From positions 1 to 16,124 of the forward strand of contig MHDQ01000014.1 of the NCBI GenBank assembly GCA_001803565.1: a DNA stretch of 16,124 bases. The letters run 5' to 3'. Source of the stretch: Nitrospinae bacterium RIFCSPLOWO2_12_FULL_45_22. GTDB lineage: Bacteria; 2-12-FULL-45-22. Both the position numbers and the translations under genes were made by a program. This document shows, piece after piece, positions 7,106 through 14,400 of the stretch; within the stretch, counting starts at the first letter, position 1, and the number at the start of each line of letters is the position of its first letter. Below the pieces are notes generated by a model. The model saw only the letters and a program-made list of their open reading frames with translations, was not told the origin of the DNA and made no database searches.

Positions 7106-7476
7106 CCTCTTGAGGAGATATTCCGTGCGAGCCTATTCAAGATGCTTAAAGATGAGAGGAATGGCGTGAGTATATCAAAAAGATCTATAAGGCTTCGCCC
7201 CTTCCTTTCACTCAGGGCAAGCTCTTGAGGGCCTGCCCTGAGCTTGCCGAAGGGGCTCGATCCCGAAGGGTTGACCCCTTATGTTGTCCCCGTTGCGGCG
7301 GAGAAATGAAAATCATCAGTTTCATTACAGACCCTCTGGTTATACAGCAGATTCTTGAACACCTCGGCCTCTGGGCAAAGAAACCTTCAAGAGACCCACC
7401 TAATCAAGAATCCTTTAGTGAACTAGTCTATGAGACTTATATGTCCGGGACCGTTAGCAATAATAACGGCATCTAA
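7106..7476 (+). pseudogene. Remnant of an IS91-like (Y2-type) transposase, C-terminal end
   Basis: Two pieces in different frames. PLEEIFRASLFKMLKDE (7106-7156) resembles the segment before the long C-terminal part of IS91-like putative transposases. The next frame, from 7156, reads EEWREYIKKIYK and, after an inserted palindrome, VDPLCCPRCGGEMKIISFIT followed by DPLVIQQILEHLGLW, the conserved CxxC C-terminal signature of that family. The bulk of the catalytic region between the two pieces is deleted, with a frame change at about 7156. The tail after LGLWAKKPSRDPPNQ ends at TAA 7474-7476. It is not functional. The family name rests on recognised motifs, not on a database match. Confidence 0.65.
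7192..7269 (+). repeat. 78-base palindromic element inserted in frame
   Basis: It lies between the codons for KKIYK and VDPL of the transposase remnant, is 26 codons long and has no stop. It folds strongly: GCCCCTTC (7197-7204) pairs with GAAGGGGC (7249-7256), GGCAAGCTC (7216-7224) with GAGCTTGCC (7240-7248), and AGGGC (7228-7232) with GCCCT (7235-7239) around a 2-base loop. It contains the word CCCTGAGCTTGCCGAAGGG, a dispersed bacterial repeat that often encodes PELAEG or similar. In-frame palindromes are known in Rickettsia (RPE); whether this one belongs to such a class is inference. Confidence 0.7.
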
Positions 7477-7499
7477 CAACGGACACACGCTTACATTCT

Positions 7500-7528
7500 T
7501 TTGCGTCCTTTGCGCCTCTGCGGTAAAA
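7500..7528. repeat. Half-copy of the CGCAGAG/CGCAAAG repeat
   Basis: TTTGCGTCCTTTGCGCCTC and the following TGCGGTAAAA match one arm of the inverted repeat at 234-298, with CGCAAAG variants of the word. There is no opposite arm nearby. It sits in the convergent gap between the transposase remnant and the 3' end of etfA. Confidence 0.55.
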
Positions 7529-7545
7529 GAGCTGGCAAGGCCACC

Positions 7546-8538
7546 TCAGCCGCTAAGTTTTTCTTTAAATTCCTTGGTGAGTACAGGAACAACCTTAAAT
7601 AGATCACCCACAATGCTATAGTTCGCTATATTAAAGATCGGGGCTTCTGTATCTTTATTGATAGCCACAATGACCTTGGAAGTCCTCATCCCTGCCAGGT
7701 GCTGGATGGCACCAGAGATACCACAGGCAATATACAATTTAGGTGAGACAACCCGGCCGGTTTGCCCTACCTGGAAGCGCTGGTCTCGCCAGCCAGAATC
7801 TACCGCCGCCCTGGATGCCCCTACCGCTGCCTTCAGGAGGACAGCCAGCTCTTCTAATATGGCAAAATTTTCTGCGCCTTTCATCCCCCGGCCACCAGAG
7901 ATAATTGTATCCGCTTCAGTAAGGTCCACCATGCCCGAGACATCTTTAACTATCTCTTTTATTTGTACCCCAATGGCCATATCTGCTACCTGTGGAGTAA
8001 TGTTTATAACTTCAGCTTTATGGGCTTCATCTGGGGCATTCAAGGGCATGACATTGGGCCGGATAGTGGCCATCTGGGGCCGTGCTTCCGGACATACCAC
8101 ATCTACATAGGCCTTGCCCGCATATACCGGGCGATTTATTTGCAACAGCCCCTGGTCGTTAATACAGAGAGTGGTACAATCCCCCGCTAAGCCAGTCTTT
8201 ACCCGGGCAGCTACCCGAGGGGCCAGGTCCCGACCATTTATATTAGCCCCTAAGAGAAAGATAGAGGGCTGATTTTGTGAGATAAGGTCTGCTATAACTT
8301 TAGAATAAGGCTCAACACGGTAGTCCTTGAGGATATCATGTTCGGCCAGATAGACTTTATCCGCTCCATAATAGCCCAGGGTTTGGGCCAATCCAGCAAC
8401 ACCACTGCCTAGAAGCACAGCCGCAACTTCTTCCCCTGCCTTATCAGCTAGTCTCCTGGCTTCACTCAAGATCTCTAAGCTTACTTTCCTCAGCTTCCCT
8501 TCCGCATGATCAGCATAGATCCAGATACCTTTAGCCAT
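7546..8538 (-). CDS. etfA: Electron transfer flavoprotein alpha subunit
   Basis: A 330-residue FAD-binding ETF subunit. It opens MAKGIWIYADHAEGKLRKVS, typical of the N-terminal ETF domain. The C-terminal FAD domain has SGGRG (214-218), GASRAAVDSGW (240-250), GQTGRVVSP (258-266), ACGISGAIQH (271-280) and INKDTEAPIF followed by A-x-YSIVGD, all characteristic of EtfA. With EtfB it accepts electrons from acyl-CoA dehydrogenases and hands them to a quinone oxidoreductase. GAGAGG lies about 9 bases ahead of the ATG. It is the last gene of the operon, separated from etfB by 151 bases that contain a heptad foldback. Whether this ETF bifurcates cannot be read off safely; the neighbouring membrane FeS protein favours electron exchange with quinone. 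Confidence 0.95.
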   Translation of the reverse strand: MAKGIWIYADHAEGKLRKVSLEILSEARRLADKAGEEVAAVLLGSGVAGLAQTLGYYGADKVYLAEHDILKDYRVEPYSKVIADLISQNQPSIFLLGANINGRDLAPRVAARVKTGLAGDCTTLCINDQGLLQINRPVYAGKAYVDVVCPEARPQMATIRPNVMPLNAPDEAHKAEVINITPQVADMAIGVQIKEIVKDVSGMVDLTEADTIISGGRGMKGAENFAILEELAVLLKAAVGASRAAVDSGWRDQRFQVGQTGRVVSPKLYIACGISGAIQHLAGMRTSKVIVAINKDTEAPIFNIANYSIVGDLFKVVPVLTKEFKEKLSG

Positions 8539-8562
8539 TTTCCCGATCCTCTCCTTATTAAG

Positions 8563-8691
8563 TTTTCAGCTATCAGAAGTCAGCCTTCAGTTTATTTCGT
8601 GAGAGCGTAAGGGGGTAAGGCGTTAGGGGAAAATCTCCTTACGCCTCACGCCTTACTCCTTACGGAAAATGCTGACCGCTGGCTACTAACT
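8563..8691. repeat. Nested foldback built of 7-base words between etfB and etfA
   Basis: The outer left arm is four TCAGNNN heptads (from 8566, in strict 7-base register to 8593). The outer right arm is GCTGACC GCTGGCT from 8671. The inner right arm is CCTTACG, CCTCACG, CCTTACT and CCTTACG at 8637-8664, exact 7-base steps. The inner left arm carries GTAAGGG, GTAAGGC and GTTAGGG at 8607-8628. TAAGGCGT (8616-8623) and ACGCCTTA (8648-8655) pair perfectly. It ends within the etfB stop codon region and fills almost the whole gap, so it must be transcribed with the operon. Confidence 0.8.
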
Positions 8692-9484
8692 ATATAACTT
8701 TATCCTGTTCCATCAAGGACTTGACCAATTCCTTAGAAATCTCCTCTGGCTCCCCTTCCATTTTGCGCCCCCCTTGCCTGGTGGGAGGGAGGGATAGCTT
8801 AACCATCCTGGCAAGAGAGCCGGCCTCACCAAAACTGCCCGGGGCTTCTCCCAGATCAGCCGGGGTAAAGAACTTGATCTCTTTCTTTTTTGCCCCCATG
8901 ATCCCCTTAAGGGAAGGGTAGCGGGCTTCATTGAGTCCCTTTTGGCAAGTGAATAGGGCCGGTAATTTTACCTCTACCACCTCGGTAGCGCCTTCTACCT
9001 GGCGATGGGCAATAGCGGTTTTTTTATCCGTGGAGATCTCTAATTTGATTATTAGGGGTACGCCAGGTATTCCCAGCAGCTCTGCTATTTGCGCTCCAAC
9101 CTGACAACCATCTCCATCAACGGCCTGCTTACCGCAGAGTATTAAATCAAAACCGGTCTTTTCAATGGCCTTAGCCAGGGCTTTAGCCGTGGCATAGGTG
9201 TCGGACTTTTCGAAAGCAGGGTCACAGAGATGGACTGCCCGGTCAACTCCCATGGCCAGACATTTCCTGATAGCCTCAGTAGCCCGGGTTGGCCCCATAC
9301 AAACCGCTATGACCTCGCCCTCGCCAAACTTCTCTTTAATCCGTAAGCATTCTTCCACCGCATACTCATCATAAGGATTCACAATAAATTCTACCCCATC
9401 TTTAATAATCTCAGTACCTGCTGGGTTGATCTTGATCTGGGTAGCAGTATCAGGAACTTCCTTTATACAGGCTATAAGCTTCAT
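8690..9484 (-). CDS. etfB: Electron transfer flavoprotein beta subunit
   Basis: A 264-residue partner of EtfA. MKLIACIKEVPDT is the usual EtfB start; NPYDEYAVEE (36-45) and CGKQAVDGDGCQVGAQIAEL (117-136) form the nucleotide-binding region; KGLNEARYPSLKGIMGAKKK (182-201) is the EtfB signature. I chose ATG 9484 because AGGAGGTG lies 7 bases upstream; the frame extends to a TTG at 9502, but those codons are the ribosome binding site itself. It starts 14 bases after the stop of the EMO-like gene, so the two are surely co-transcribed. All expected parts are present and there are no odd residues. Confidence 0.95.
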   Translation of the reverse strand: MKLIACIKEVPDTATQIKINPAGTEIIKDGVEFIVNPYDEYAVEECLRIKEKFGEGEVIAVCMGPTRATEAIRKCLAMGVDRAVHLCDPAFEKSDTYATAKALAKAIEKTGFDLILCGKQAVDGDGCQVGAQIAELLGIPGVPLIIKLEISTDKKTAIAHRQVEGATEVVEVKLPALFTCQKGLNEARYPSLKGIMGAKKKEIKFFTPADLGEAPGSFGEAGSLARMVKLSLPPTRQGGRKMEGEPEEISKELVKSLMEQDKVI

Positions 9485-9498
9485 CAGTCCACACCTCC

Positions 9499-11523
9499 TC
9501 AAAGGGCATTGTTTAAAAGCTCTGCTAAATCCATAGTCTTAACCGCCTCTTCCATATCTTTAGCCTTCAGACCATCTTCGAGCATAGTCAAGCAATAGGG
9601 GCAAGCGGTACCGATAGTATTGGGGTTGACTTTCAGGGCTTCTTCGGTACGCATCACATTAATCCTCTTGCCCAGGTGTTCTTCCATCCACATCCTACCT
9701 CCCCCGGCACCACAACAGATGCTCCTGGCCTTATTCCTTTCCATCTCTACTAACTTAACACCGGGGATAGCGCTCAGTATCCTTCTCTGGGCATCGTAGA
9801 TATCATTATATCGGCCTAGATAACAGGAGTCATGATAGGTGATAGTCATATCAAAACTCCGGGCTGGTTTGAGCATACCTTTATCCAGGAGATCAATCAA
9901 GAATTCGCTATGGTGGACAACCTGGAAGTTACCACCAAACTGGGGATATTCATTCTTTAAGGTATTGTAGCAATGGGGACAGGCCGTCAGGATCTTTTTA
10001 AATTTATAATTTTTCAAGACCTCGATATTTTCCTGGGCCAACGTTTGAAACAGATACTCATTCCCTATGCGCCTGGCGGCATCTCCACAGCACTTCTCTT
10101 CTATCCCCAGGATAGCAAAATCTATCCCCAACGACTTTAAAATATTAACCAAAGATAAGGTTACTTTTTTATTCCGGTCATCATAAGAACCAGCACAGCC
10201 TACATAATATAGGATATCTGCCTCGCCTACTTCAGGCATTAGTTTTATATTCAGCCCTTCAGCCCAATCAGCCCGATTAGTATAACCCAAACCCCACGGA
10301 TTACTCTGGTTTTCCATATTTTTGAAGGTAGCGGTTAACTCAGCCGGGAACCTGCTCTCCATTAATACCAGGTAACGCCGCATATCTACAATACGTTGCA
10401 CATACTCAATGAACACCGGGCATTGTTCTTCGCAATTCCTGCAAGTAGTGCAAGCCCAGAGCTCATCATCCCCAACTACCGCACCTACCATAGCTGCCCC
10501 ATTCCATTCCTGGCCATTACCGCTATCCGTGACAGCCGTATTGCTATTCTTACTGAGCAAGAAAGGAGCTTTATCTAATAAATGGTGCCTCAGGTTAACG
10601 GTCATCATCTTGGGATGTAAAGGCTTATCGCTACGGTAAGCCGGACAATTATCTGAACAACGGCCACATTCGGTACAGGTATAAAAATCGAAACACTGTT
10701 TCCAGGTAAACTCCTCGACCTTACAGACACCGAAAGTTTCCGCTGACTCGTCTTCCAGATTTAGTTTGGTGAGGGCGCCGCGGGGGCCCAAATACCTAAG
10801 GAATACATTAGGGATAGCAGTAATAACATGGAAATGCTTGGACAGGGGCAGATAGATCAGAAAACTTAAGAGGAACAAGACATGGCCCCACCAGCCCACC
10901 TGGTATAGAGTGCGGAAGCCAGCCTCTGTAGCCCCTGATCCTGCTATTATCTGAGAGATAGTCAGGGCAGCGGGGGTCCATAAGCCGGAGCTTTCTGTAC
11001 CCAGGCCAATCCGGCCAGCTACAATAGACAGATCAGTTACCATCAGAAAAAAGATAAAGAGCAAGCATAGGGCAGCATCCAGAGAGGGCTCCAGGCGGGC
11101 AGGCCGGACAATCCAGCGGCGATAAGCAGCCAGTACTATAGCAATAATTACCAATAAGGCAAAGCTATCTTTGACCAAAAGATAAATATTTCCCAGGGGG
11201 CTATCCATAAAGGGCAGTGAAAAACCTGGATACCACCCCTCTCCGATTATGGTAATAGTGCCTAACGAGAAGGCTATAAACCCATAAAAGATCAGCAGGT
11301 GAATCACCCCAGGGAAGGGTTCATTAAGTAGCCTCCGCTGGCCAAAGACAAATACCAGGATGGATTTTATTCTCTCGCCGATCTGACTTAAACGGTCTTC
11401 TTTCTGGGTAAAAAGCAAGAGCCTTATCCGGGTATAGATCAGGTAACTAAATACACCCAGACCACCCAAGAATATCAGGTAGAATATGATATTACCGGGA
11501 AAATGCGCTGTCGGAACCATCAT
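9499..11523 (-). CDS. EMO-type membrane FeS oxidoreductase (ETF:(mena)quinone oxidoreductase, HdrDE/DUF224-like)
   Basis: A 674-residue fusion of a cytochrome-b-like membrane part and an HdrD-like part. About five hydrophobic helices (near 10-30, 73-93, 112-133, 150-170, 211-230) carry His75, His214, His230 and His232 as possible heme b ligands, as in NarI/HdrE proteins. Two 4Fe-4S motifs follow (Cys283/286/289/293 and Cys358/361/364/368). Then come two CCG domains: Cys443, Cys478-479, Cys515, Cys518; and Cys567, Cys603-604, Cys641, Cys644. This layout matches the membrane ETF:(methyl)menaquinone oxidoreductase of fatty-acid-degrading anaerobes, and etfB-etfA follow directly, which supports that role. 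Start: GGAG precedes two ATGs, 4 bases from the first (11523) and 7 from the second (11520); the second may be used. Other DUF224 proteins have different partners, so the function is strong inference. Confidence 0.88.
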   Translation of the reverse strand: MMVPTAHFPGNIIFYLIFLGGLGVFSYLIYTRIRLLLFTQKEDRLSQIGERIKSILVFVFGQRRLLNEPFPGVIHLLIFYGFIAFSLGTITIIGEGWYPGFSLPFMDSPLGNIYLLVKDSFALLVIIAIVLAAYRRWIVRPARLEPSLDAALCLLFIFFLMVTDLSIVAGRIGLGTESSGLWTPAALTISQIIAGSGATEAGFRTLYQVGWWGHVLFLLSFLIYLPLSKHFHVITAIPNVFLRYLGPRGALTKLNLEDESAETFGVCKVEEFTWKQCFDFYTCTECGRCSDNCPAYRSDKPLHPKMMTVNLRHHLLDKAPFLLSKNSNTAVTDSGNGQEWNGAAMVGAVVGDDELWACTTCRNCEEQCPVFIEYVQRIVDMRRYLVLMESRFPAELTATFKNMENQSNPWGLGYTNRADWAEGLNIKLMPEVGEADILYYVGCAGSYDDRNKKVTLSLVNILKSLGIDFAILGIEEKCCGDAARRIGNEYLFQTLAQENIEVLKNYKFKKILTACPHCYNTLKNEYPQFGGNFQVVHHSEFLIDLLDKGMLKPARSFDMTITYHDSCYLGRYNDIYDAQRRILSAIPGVKLVEMERNKARSICCGAGGGRMWMEEHLGKRINVMRTEEALKVNPNTIGTACPYCLTMLEDGLKAKDMEEAVKTMDLAELLNNAL

Positions 11524-11574
11524 CTCTCTCCTTCTTCAAGACCAGCTAACCTTTTTAAGGTGAAGATAAATTAA

Positions 11575-11602
11575 ATTATCATTCTAACCCAGGGCATGTC
11601 AA
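11575..11602 (-). promoter_or_regulatory. Sigma70-type promoter for the EMO-etfBA operon
   Basis: On the minus strand, a perfect TTGACA (11602-11597) is followed after 16 bases by GATAAT (11580-11575), 5 of 6 against consensus. The start codon at 11523 lies about 50 bases downstream, leaving a normal leader. No other hexamer pair of this quality was seen in the gap. Confidence 0.7.
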
Positions 11603-11673
11603 GAGCAAATTTAGGCGTACTTATAACATTTTTCTTGACAGTTTAGCCACCAACTAAAGTCTTCTAAAATATA

Positions 11674-11706
11674 GCCGCAAAGGAGCGTAAAAAGCGCAAA
11701 GAAGGA
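11674..11706. repeat. Degenerate CGCAAAG-word repeat
   Basis: CGCAAAGGAG, CGTAAAAAG and CGCAAAGAAG follow each other, three degenerate copies of the word also seen at 7500-7528 and (as CGCAGAGA) at 234-298. There is no opposite arm. It lies in the 325-base gap between the yibQ-type gene and the EMO gene. Confidence 0.5.
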
Positions 11707-11708
11707 TA

Positions 11709-11756
11709 CAGTGAGGAGTGAGCCGTGAGCCGTAATCAGTAAACCGCTCCTCACTG
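11709..11756. repeat. Heptad array with closing inverted repeat
   Basis: From 11711 five 7-base words follow in exact register: GTGAGGA, GTGAGCC, GTGAGCC, GTAATCA, GTAAACC. CAGTGAGGAG (11709-11718) is the perfect complement of CTCCTCACTG (11747-11756), so the array folds back on itself. It is non-coding and lies between a terminator-like hairpin and the EMO promoter. Confidence 0.75.
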
Positions 11757-11811
11757 CATTACCCGTAAAGACCCTCAATGCGAGGTATGCAGCTATAAAC
11801 GACGCTAACCA

Positions 11812-11832
11812 AAAGGCCTCTACTTTTAGAGG
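11812..11832 (-). terminator. Probable terminator after the yibQ-type gene
   Basis: On the minus strand CCTCTA-AAAG-TAGAGG (11832-11817) is followed by CC and TTTT. The 6-bp stem is perfect and starts 17 bases after the stop codon at 11849. The T run is short, so efficiency is uncertain, but the position at the end of the ftsX-envC-ctpA-yibQ group fits. Confidence 0.5.
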
Positions 11833-11848
11833 TCATGCTGGATTCAAG

Positions 11849-12757
11849 TTAATCGAGCAGGTATGAGACGGGGACAATTTCGATCCCAGAGGTCTTGAGT
11901 TTGGGCAGGGTCTTGCTTAAGGCCGAAATAGTACTGGGATGCGGGTGGGCAATGGCTATCACCCCCTTCCTTCCATTTGTGCTTTTGGCAAGTCTTCCCA
12001 GCGCCATGATCTGTTTAATTATGGCTTCTTCGGTCTGATTATTATCAAGAAAGATCTGCCGCTGGTTGGCTCTCAATCCCATCGCCTTAGCTAGCCTATA
12101 AGCTACCGAATCTTTACTGGTACGGCTATCAATAAAAAAGAGTCCTTGCTCTTTTAAGACTTTTAGTACCGGCCTCATCTTGTCCGGGTATTCGGTAAAT
12201 TTGGAACCCATATGATTATTAACCCCTATAATATCGGGAATCTGCTCTAGACAAGCCCTGGTCTTCTTTAATAAGGTTTGTTCGTCCATATCTGTTAACA
12301 GGATGTCCGGATACAGTTTATTTCTGGAATAGCCGTGAGGTTCCATAGGGAGATGGAGCAGGACTTCACGGTGATGCTTCTTAGCCAATCGGGCAATGGT
12401 AAGCGAATGAGGCAGAGATGGGAGTATGGATAAGGTTAAGGGAAAATCCATTTGTAGAAGGGATTGGGCAGCAGCTTCATCTATACCAAGATCATCAATT
12501 AATATAGCTATTCGGGCAGGGGCCGTTTTTGGTAATGGTGGAGGCAAAGGGGGTAACTCTTTTTTTGGTGGAGTTATCTTGGTCGGCGAAAGGGTTGCTG
12601 GTGGTTTGGCCTGGTAGTAGGGTTTAATATGTTCTCCGGGTTTAGGAAGAACCTTGAGGAGAGCTATCCCCCCTATTAGTAAAGTTATCCCGATAAAGAT
12701 TATCCCCCGGGGAGTCCGGCCTTTGCTGCCAGCCCTCTTTCGCTTTTTCTTTGCCAT
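11849..12757 (-). CDS. Divergent polysaccharide deacetylase family protein (YibQ type)
   Basis: A 302-residue envelope protein. A basic N-terminus is followed by one membrane segment (18-36), a proline-rich linker (38-80) and the divergent deacetylase fold. Conserved motifs: ILIDDLG (85-91), LLHLPMEP (133-140), NNHMGSKFT (180-188), FFIDSRT (207-213) and IAHPHP (269-274). These place the aspartates and histidines expected of a metal site. The substrate of this family is not established; it is usually found next to envC and ctpA, as here, pointing to a role in septal peptidoglycan or envelope upkeep. Only 30 bases separate it from the ctpA stop. Its ribosome binding site is weak (an AGG abutting the ATG), so it may depend on coupling to ctpA. 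Confidence 0.88.
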   Translation of the reverse strand: MAKKKRKRAGSKGRTPRGIIFIGITLLIGGIALLKVLPKPGEHIKPYYQAKPPATLSPTKITPPKKELPPLPPPLPKTAPARIAILIDDLGIDEAAAQSLLQMDFPLTLSILPSLPHSLTIARLAKKHHREVLLHLPMEPHGYSRNKLYPDILLTDMDEQTLLKKTRACLEQIPDIIGVNNHMGSKFTEYPDKMRPVLKVLKEQGLFFIDSRTSKDSVAYRLAKAMGLRANQRQIFLDNNQTEEAIIKQIMALGRLAKSTNGRKGVIAIAHPHPSTISALSKTLPKLKTSGIEIVPVSYLLD

Positions 12758-12787
12758 CCTATCTTAATTTGTGACTTGCCTTAATTC

Positions 12788-14125
12788 CTATGCTCCCTTG
12801 ATCCGTTGGGCGATGGGGTTAGATTTTTTGAAGGTATCCCAGTTCTTGAGGATATCAAGGGCCTTATGGAGCTGGATATCTTTACTCTCCTCAGGGATCT
12901 CATGGCCGATTGTGGCTGGTTCCTCTTCTCCTTCACCCCCCTCTATTATCTTGCCCTCCATATGTTCCTTTAATTCTTTCTCCCGCATGACCCGGGCCTT
13001 GGCGGATTCTTTCCCACCCGGGGGGAGGCTATCTATCACAATGTCTGGTTCAATGCCTTTTTCCTGGATGGAACGGCCTTTCGGGGTATAGTATTTAGCA
13101 GTAGTGAGCCGTAGTCCAGAACCATCACTCAGGGGAATAATCGTCTGCACCGAACCTTTACCAAAGGTCTTAGCGCCTACGAGTATAGCCCGTCCTATAT
13201 CCTGTAAGGCACCGGCTACTATCTCCGAGGCACTGGCACTGCCAGCATTTACTAAAATAACCATAGGAGACTCCAGGTGAGGTTTTCTGCCCTTGGAAGA
13301 AAAGCGCAGGTTTTGGTTCTCCGTACGGCCTTTGGTATAGACAATCAGTTCCCCTTTTTCTAAAAAGAAATCAGTGACCGTTACCGCCTGATCGAGCAAT
13401 CCCCCTGGATTGTTTCGTAAATCCAGAATAAACCCTTTCAATTTTTTCTCCTTTAATTCCTTAAGGGCCTTCTCTAATTCACTATCAGTAGTTTTGTTGA
13501 AGTTAGTAATACGTATATAGCCGATATTATCTTTCTTCATCTGCCACTTTACACTCTTTATCTTGATTATTGCCCGGGTAATAGCAAAATCTTTTGGCTC
13601 AGTAAATCCCTCCCGCATTATAGTTATAGTCACTTTGGTCCCGCTGGGGCCCCTCATCTTATGCACGGCATCTATTAGACTCATTCCTTTGGTCGGCTCG
13701 CCATTGACCTTCATTATCCTATCACCCGCTTTAATACCAGCCTGTTGAGCCGGTGTCTCCTCTATGGGTGAGACGACCGTCAATTGGTCATCCTTCATGG
13801 TAATCTCTATACCGATGCCGCCAAAGCTCCCTTCGGTCTCTACCTGCATCTCTTTATACATCTCTGGGGGCATAAAAGCCGAATGGGGGTCTAGAGTCCG
13901 GAGCATACCCACAATGGCCCCTCGTACTAATTCTTCCGGCTTAACTTCTTCGACATAATGGCTCTGGACTAAGGATAGTACCTCAGAAAAGGTCTTCAGG
14001 TCTTGATAAGCCTCTCCTTTGGCCAGGACTTTATTAATAATCAGGATATTGCTTACCAGGAAAAACAGTACGGCTGCTACCAACCCCCAGCACAAAAACC
14101 TTAATTCTTTTGTCCTCTTATTCAT
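12788..14125 (-). CDS. ctpA: S41-family C-terminal processing protease
   Basis: A 445-residue periplasmic serine protease. An N-terminal membrane anchor (8-31) is followed by a helical region with LDPHSAFMPP (78-87), a PDZ domain (about 98-180; GIGIEI, then QQAGIKAGDRIMKVNG) and the S41 catalytic domain with GFILDLRNNPGG (231-242). The Ser-Lys dyad is visible: Ser298 in GSASASE and Lys323 in FGKGSVQ, 25 residues apart as in E. coli Prc. It cleaves substrates near their C-termini and in related clusters acts on peptidoglycan-hydrolase regulators. GGAGGAG lies 8 bases before the ATG. It sits downstream of envC in the usual order, but 446 bases of repeat elements separate the two. Confidence 0.95.
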   Translation of the reverse strand: MNKRTKELRFLCWGLVAAVLFFLVSNILIINKVLAKGEAYQDLKTFSEVLSLVQSHYVEEVKPEELVRGAIVGMLRTLDPHSAFMPPEMYKEMQVETEGSFGGIGIEITMKDDQLTVVSPIEETPAQQAGIKAGDRIMKVNGEPTKGMSLIDAVHKMRGPSGTKVTITIMREGFTEPKDFAITRAIIKIKSVKWQMKKDNIGYIRITNFNKTTDSELEKALKELKEKKLKGFILDLRNNPGGLLDQAVTVTDFFLEKGELIVYTKGRTENQNLRFSSKGRKPHLESPMVILVNAGSASASEIVAGALQDIGRAILVGAKTFGKGSVQTIIPLSDGSGLRLTTAKYYTPKGRSIQEKGIEPDIVIDSLPPGGKESAKARVMREKELKEHMEGKIIEGGEGEEEPATIGHEIPEESKDIQLHKALDILKNWDTFKKSNPIAQRIKGA

Positions 14126-14190
14126 CTTTATCTCTCCTCCGCTAGATCATTGATACTTATCCTAACTTGATTGCATAGGAATTTCATTTT

Positions 14191-14398
14191 GGACACAGAT
14201 GAACACAGATTATACTGCTTAGGGAATACAGTAGTCAGAAGCCAGTATGAACGGAACAATCACCTTTATAGAACAAAGAACTAAGAACCAAGAGCTAAGA
14301 TAAGGAGCCGGGGGTCTTTGCTCTTTGCTCTGTGTTCTTTGCTCTGAATTCTGACTCCTGAATTCTAGTCATCTGTGCGAATCTGCGGAAATCTGCGT
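14191..14398. repeat. Three-shell nested foldback of 10-, 7- and 7-base words between ctpA and envC
   Basis: Outer shell: ACACAGATGA-type 10-base words (14191-14212) face ATCTGTGCGA and ATCTGCGGAA words (14370-14398). Middle shell: CAGTAGT, CAGAAGC, CAGTATG (14229-14249) face CTCTGAA, TTCTGAC, TCCTGAA, TTCTAGT (14342-14369). Inner shell: AGAACAA, AGAACTA, AGAACCA, AGAGCTA (from 14270) face TCTTTGC, TCTTTGC, TCTGTGT, TCTTTGC (from 14315); these arms (14270-14300, 14315-14345) match at 25 of 31 positions around a 14-base loop. It is non-coding and lies inside the ftsX-envC-ctpA-yibQ cluster. Confidence 0.85.
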
Positions 14399-14400
14399 AC

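Noticed and set aside
7658-8110. 150-codon plus-strand ORF opposite etfA
   Set aside because: It is a shadow of the well-supported etfA frame. Similar shadows lie opposite ctpA (12771-13091) and envC (15401-15685).
11635-11640. Plus-strand TTGACA as a promoter
   Set aside because: No -10 box at 15-19 bases, and no plus-strand gene downstream.
14226-14370. CRISPR array
   Set aside because: The repeated words are 7 bases long without spacers and form complementary arms; there are no 24-40 base direct repeats and no cas genes.
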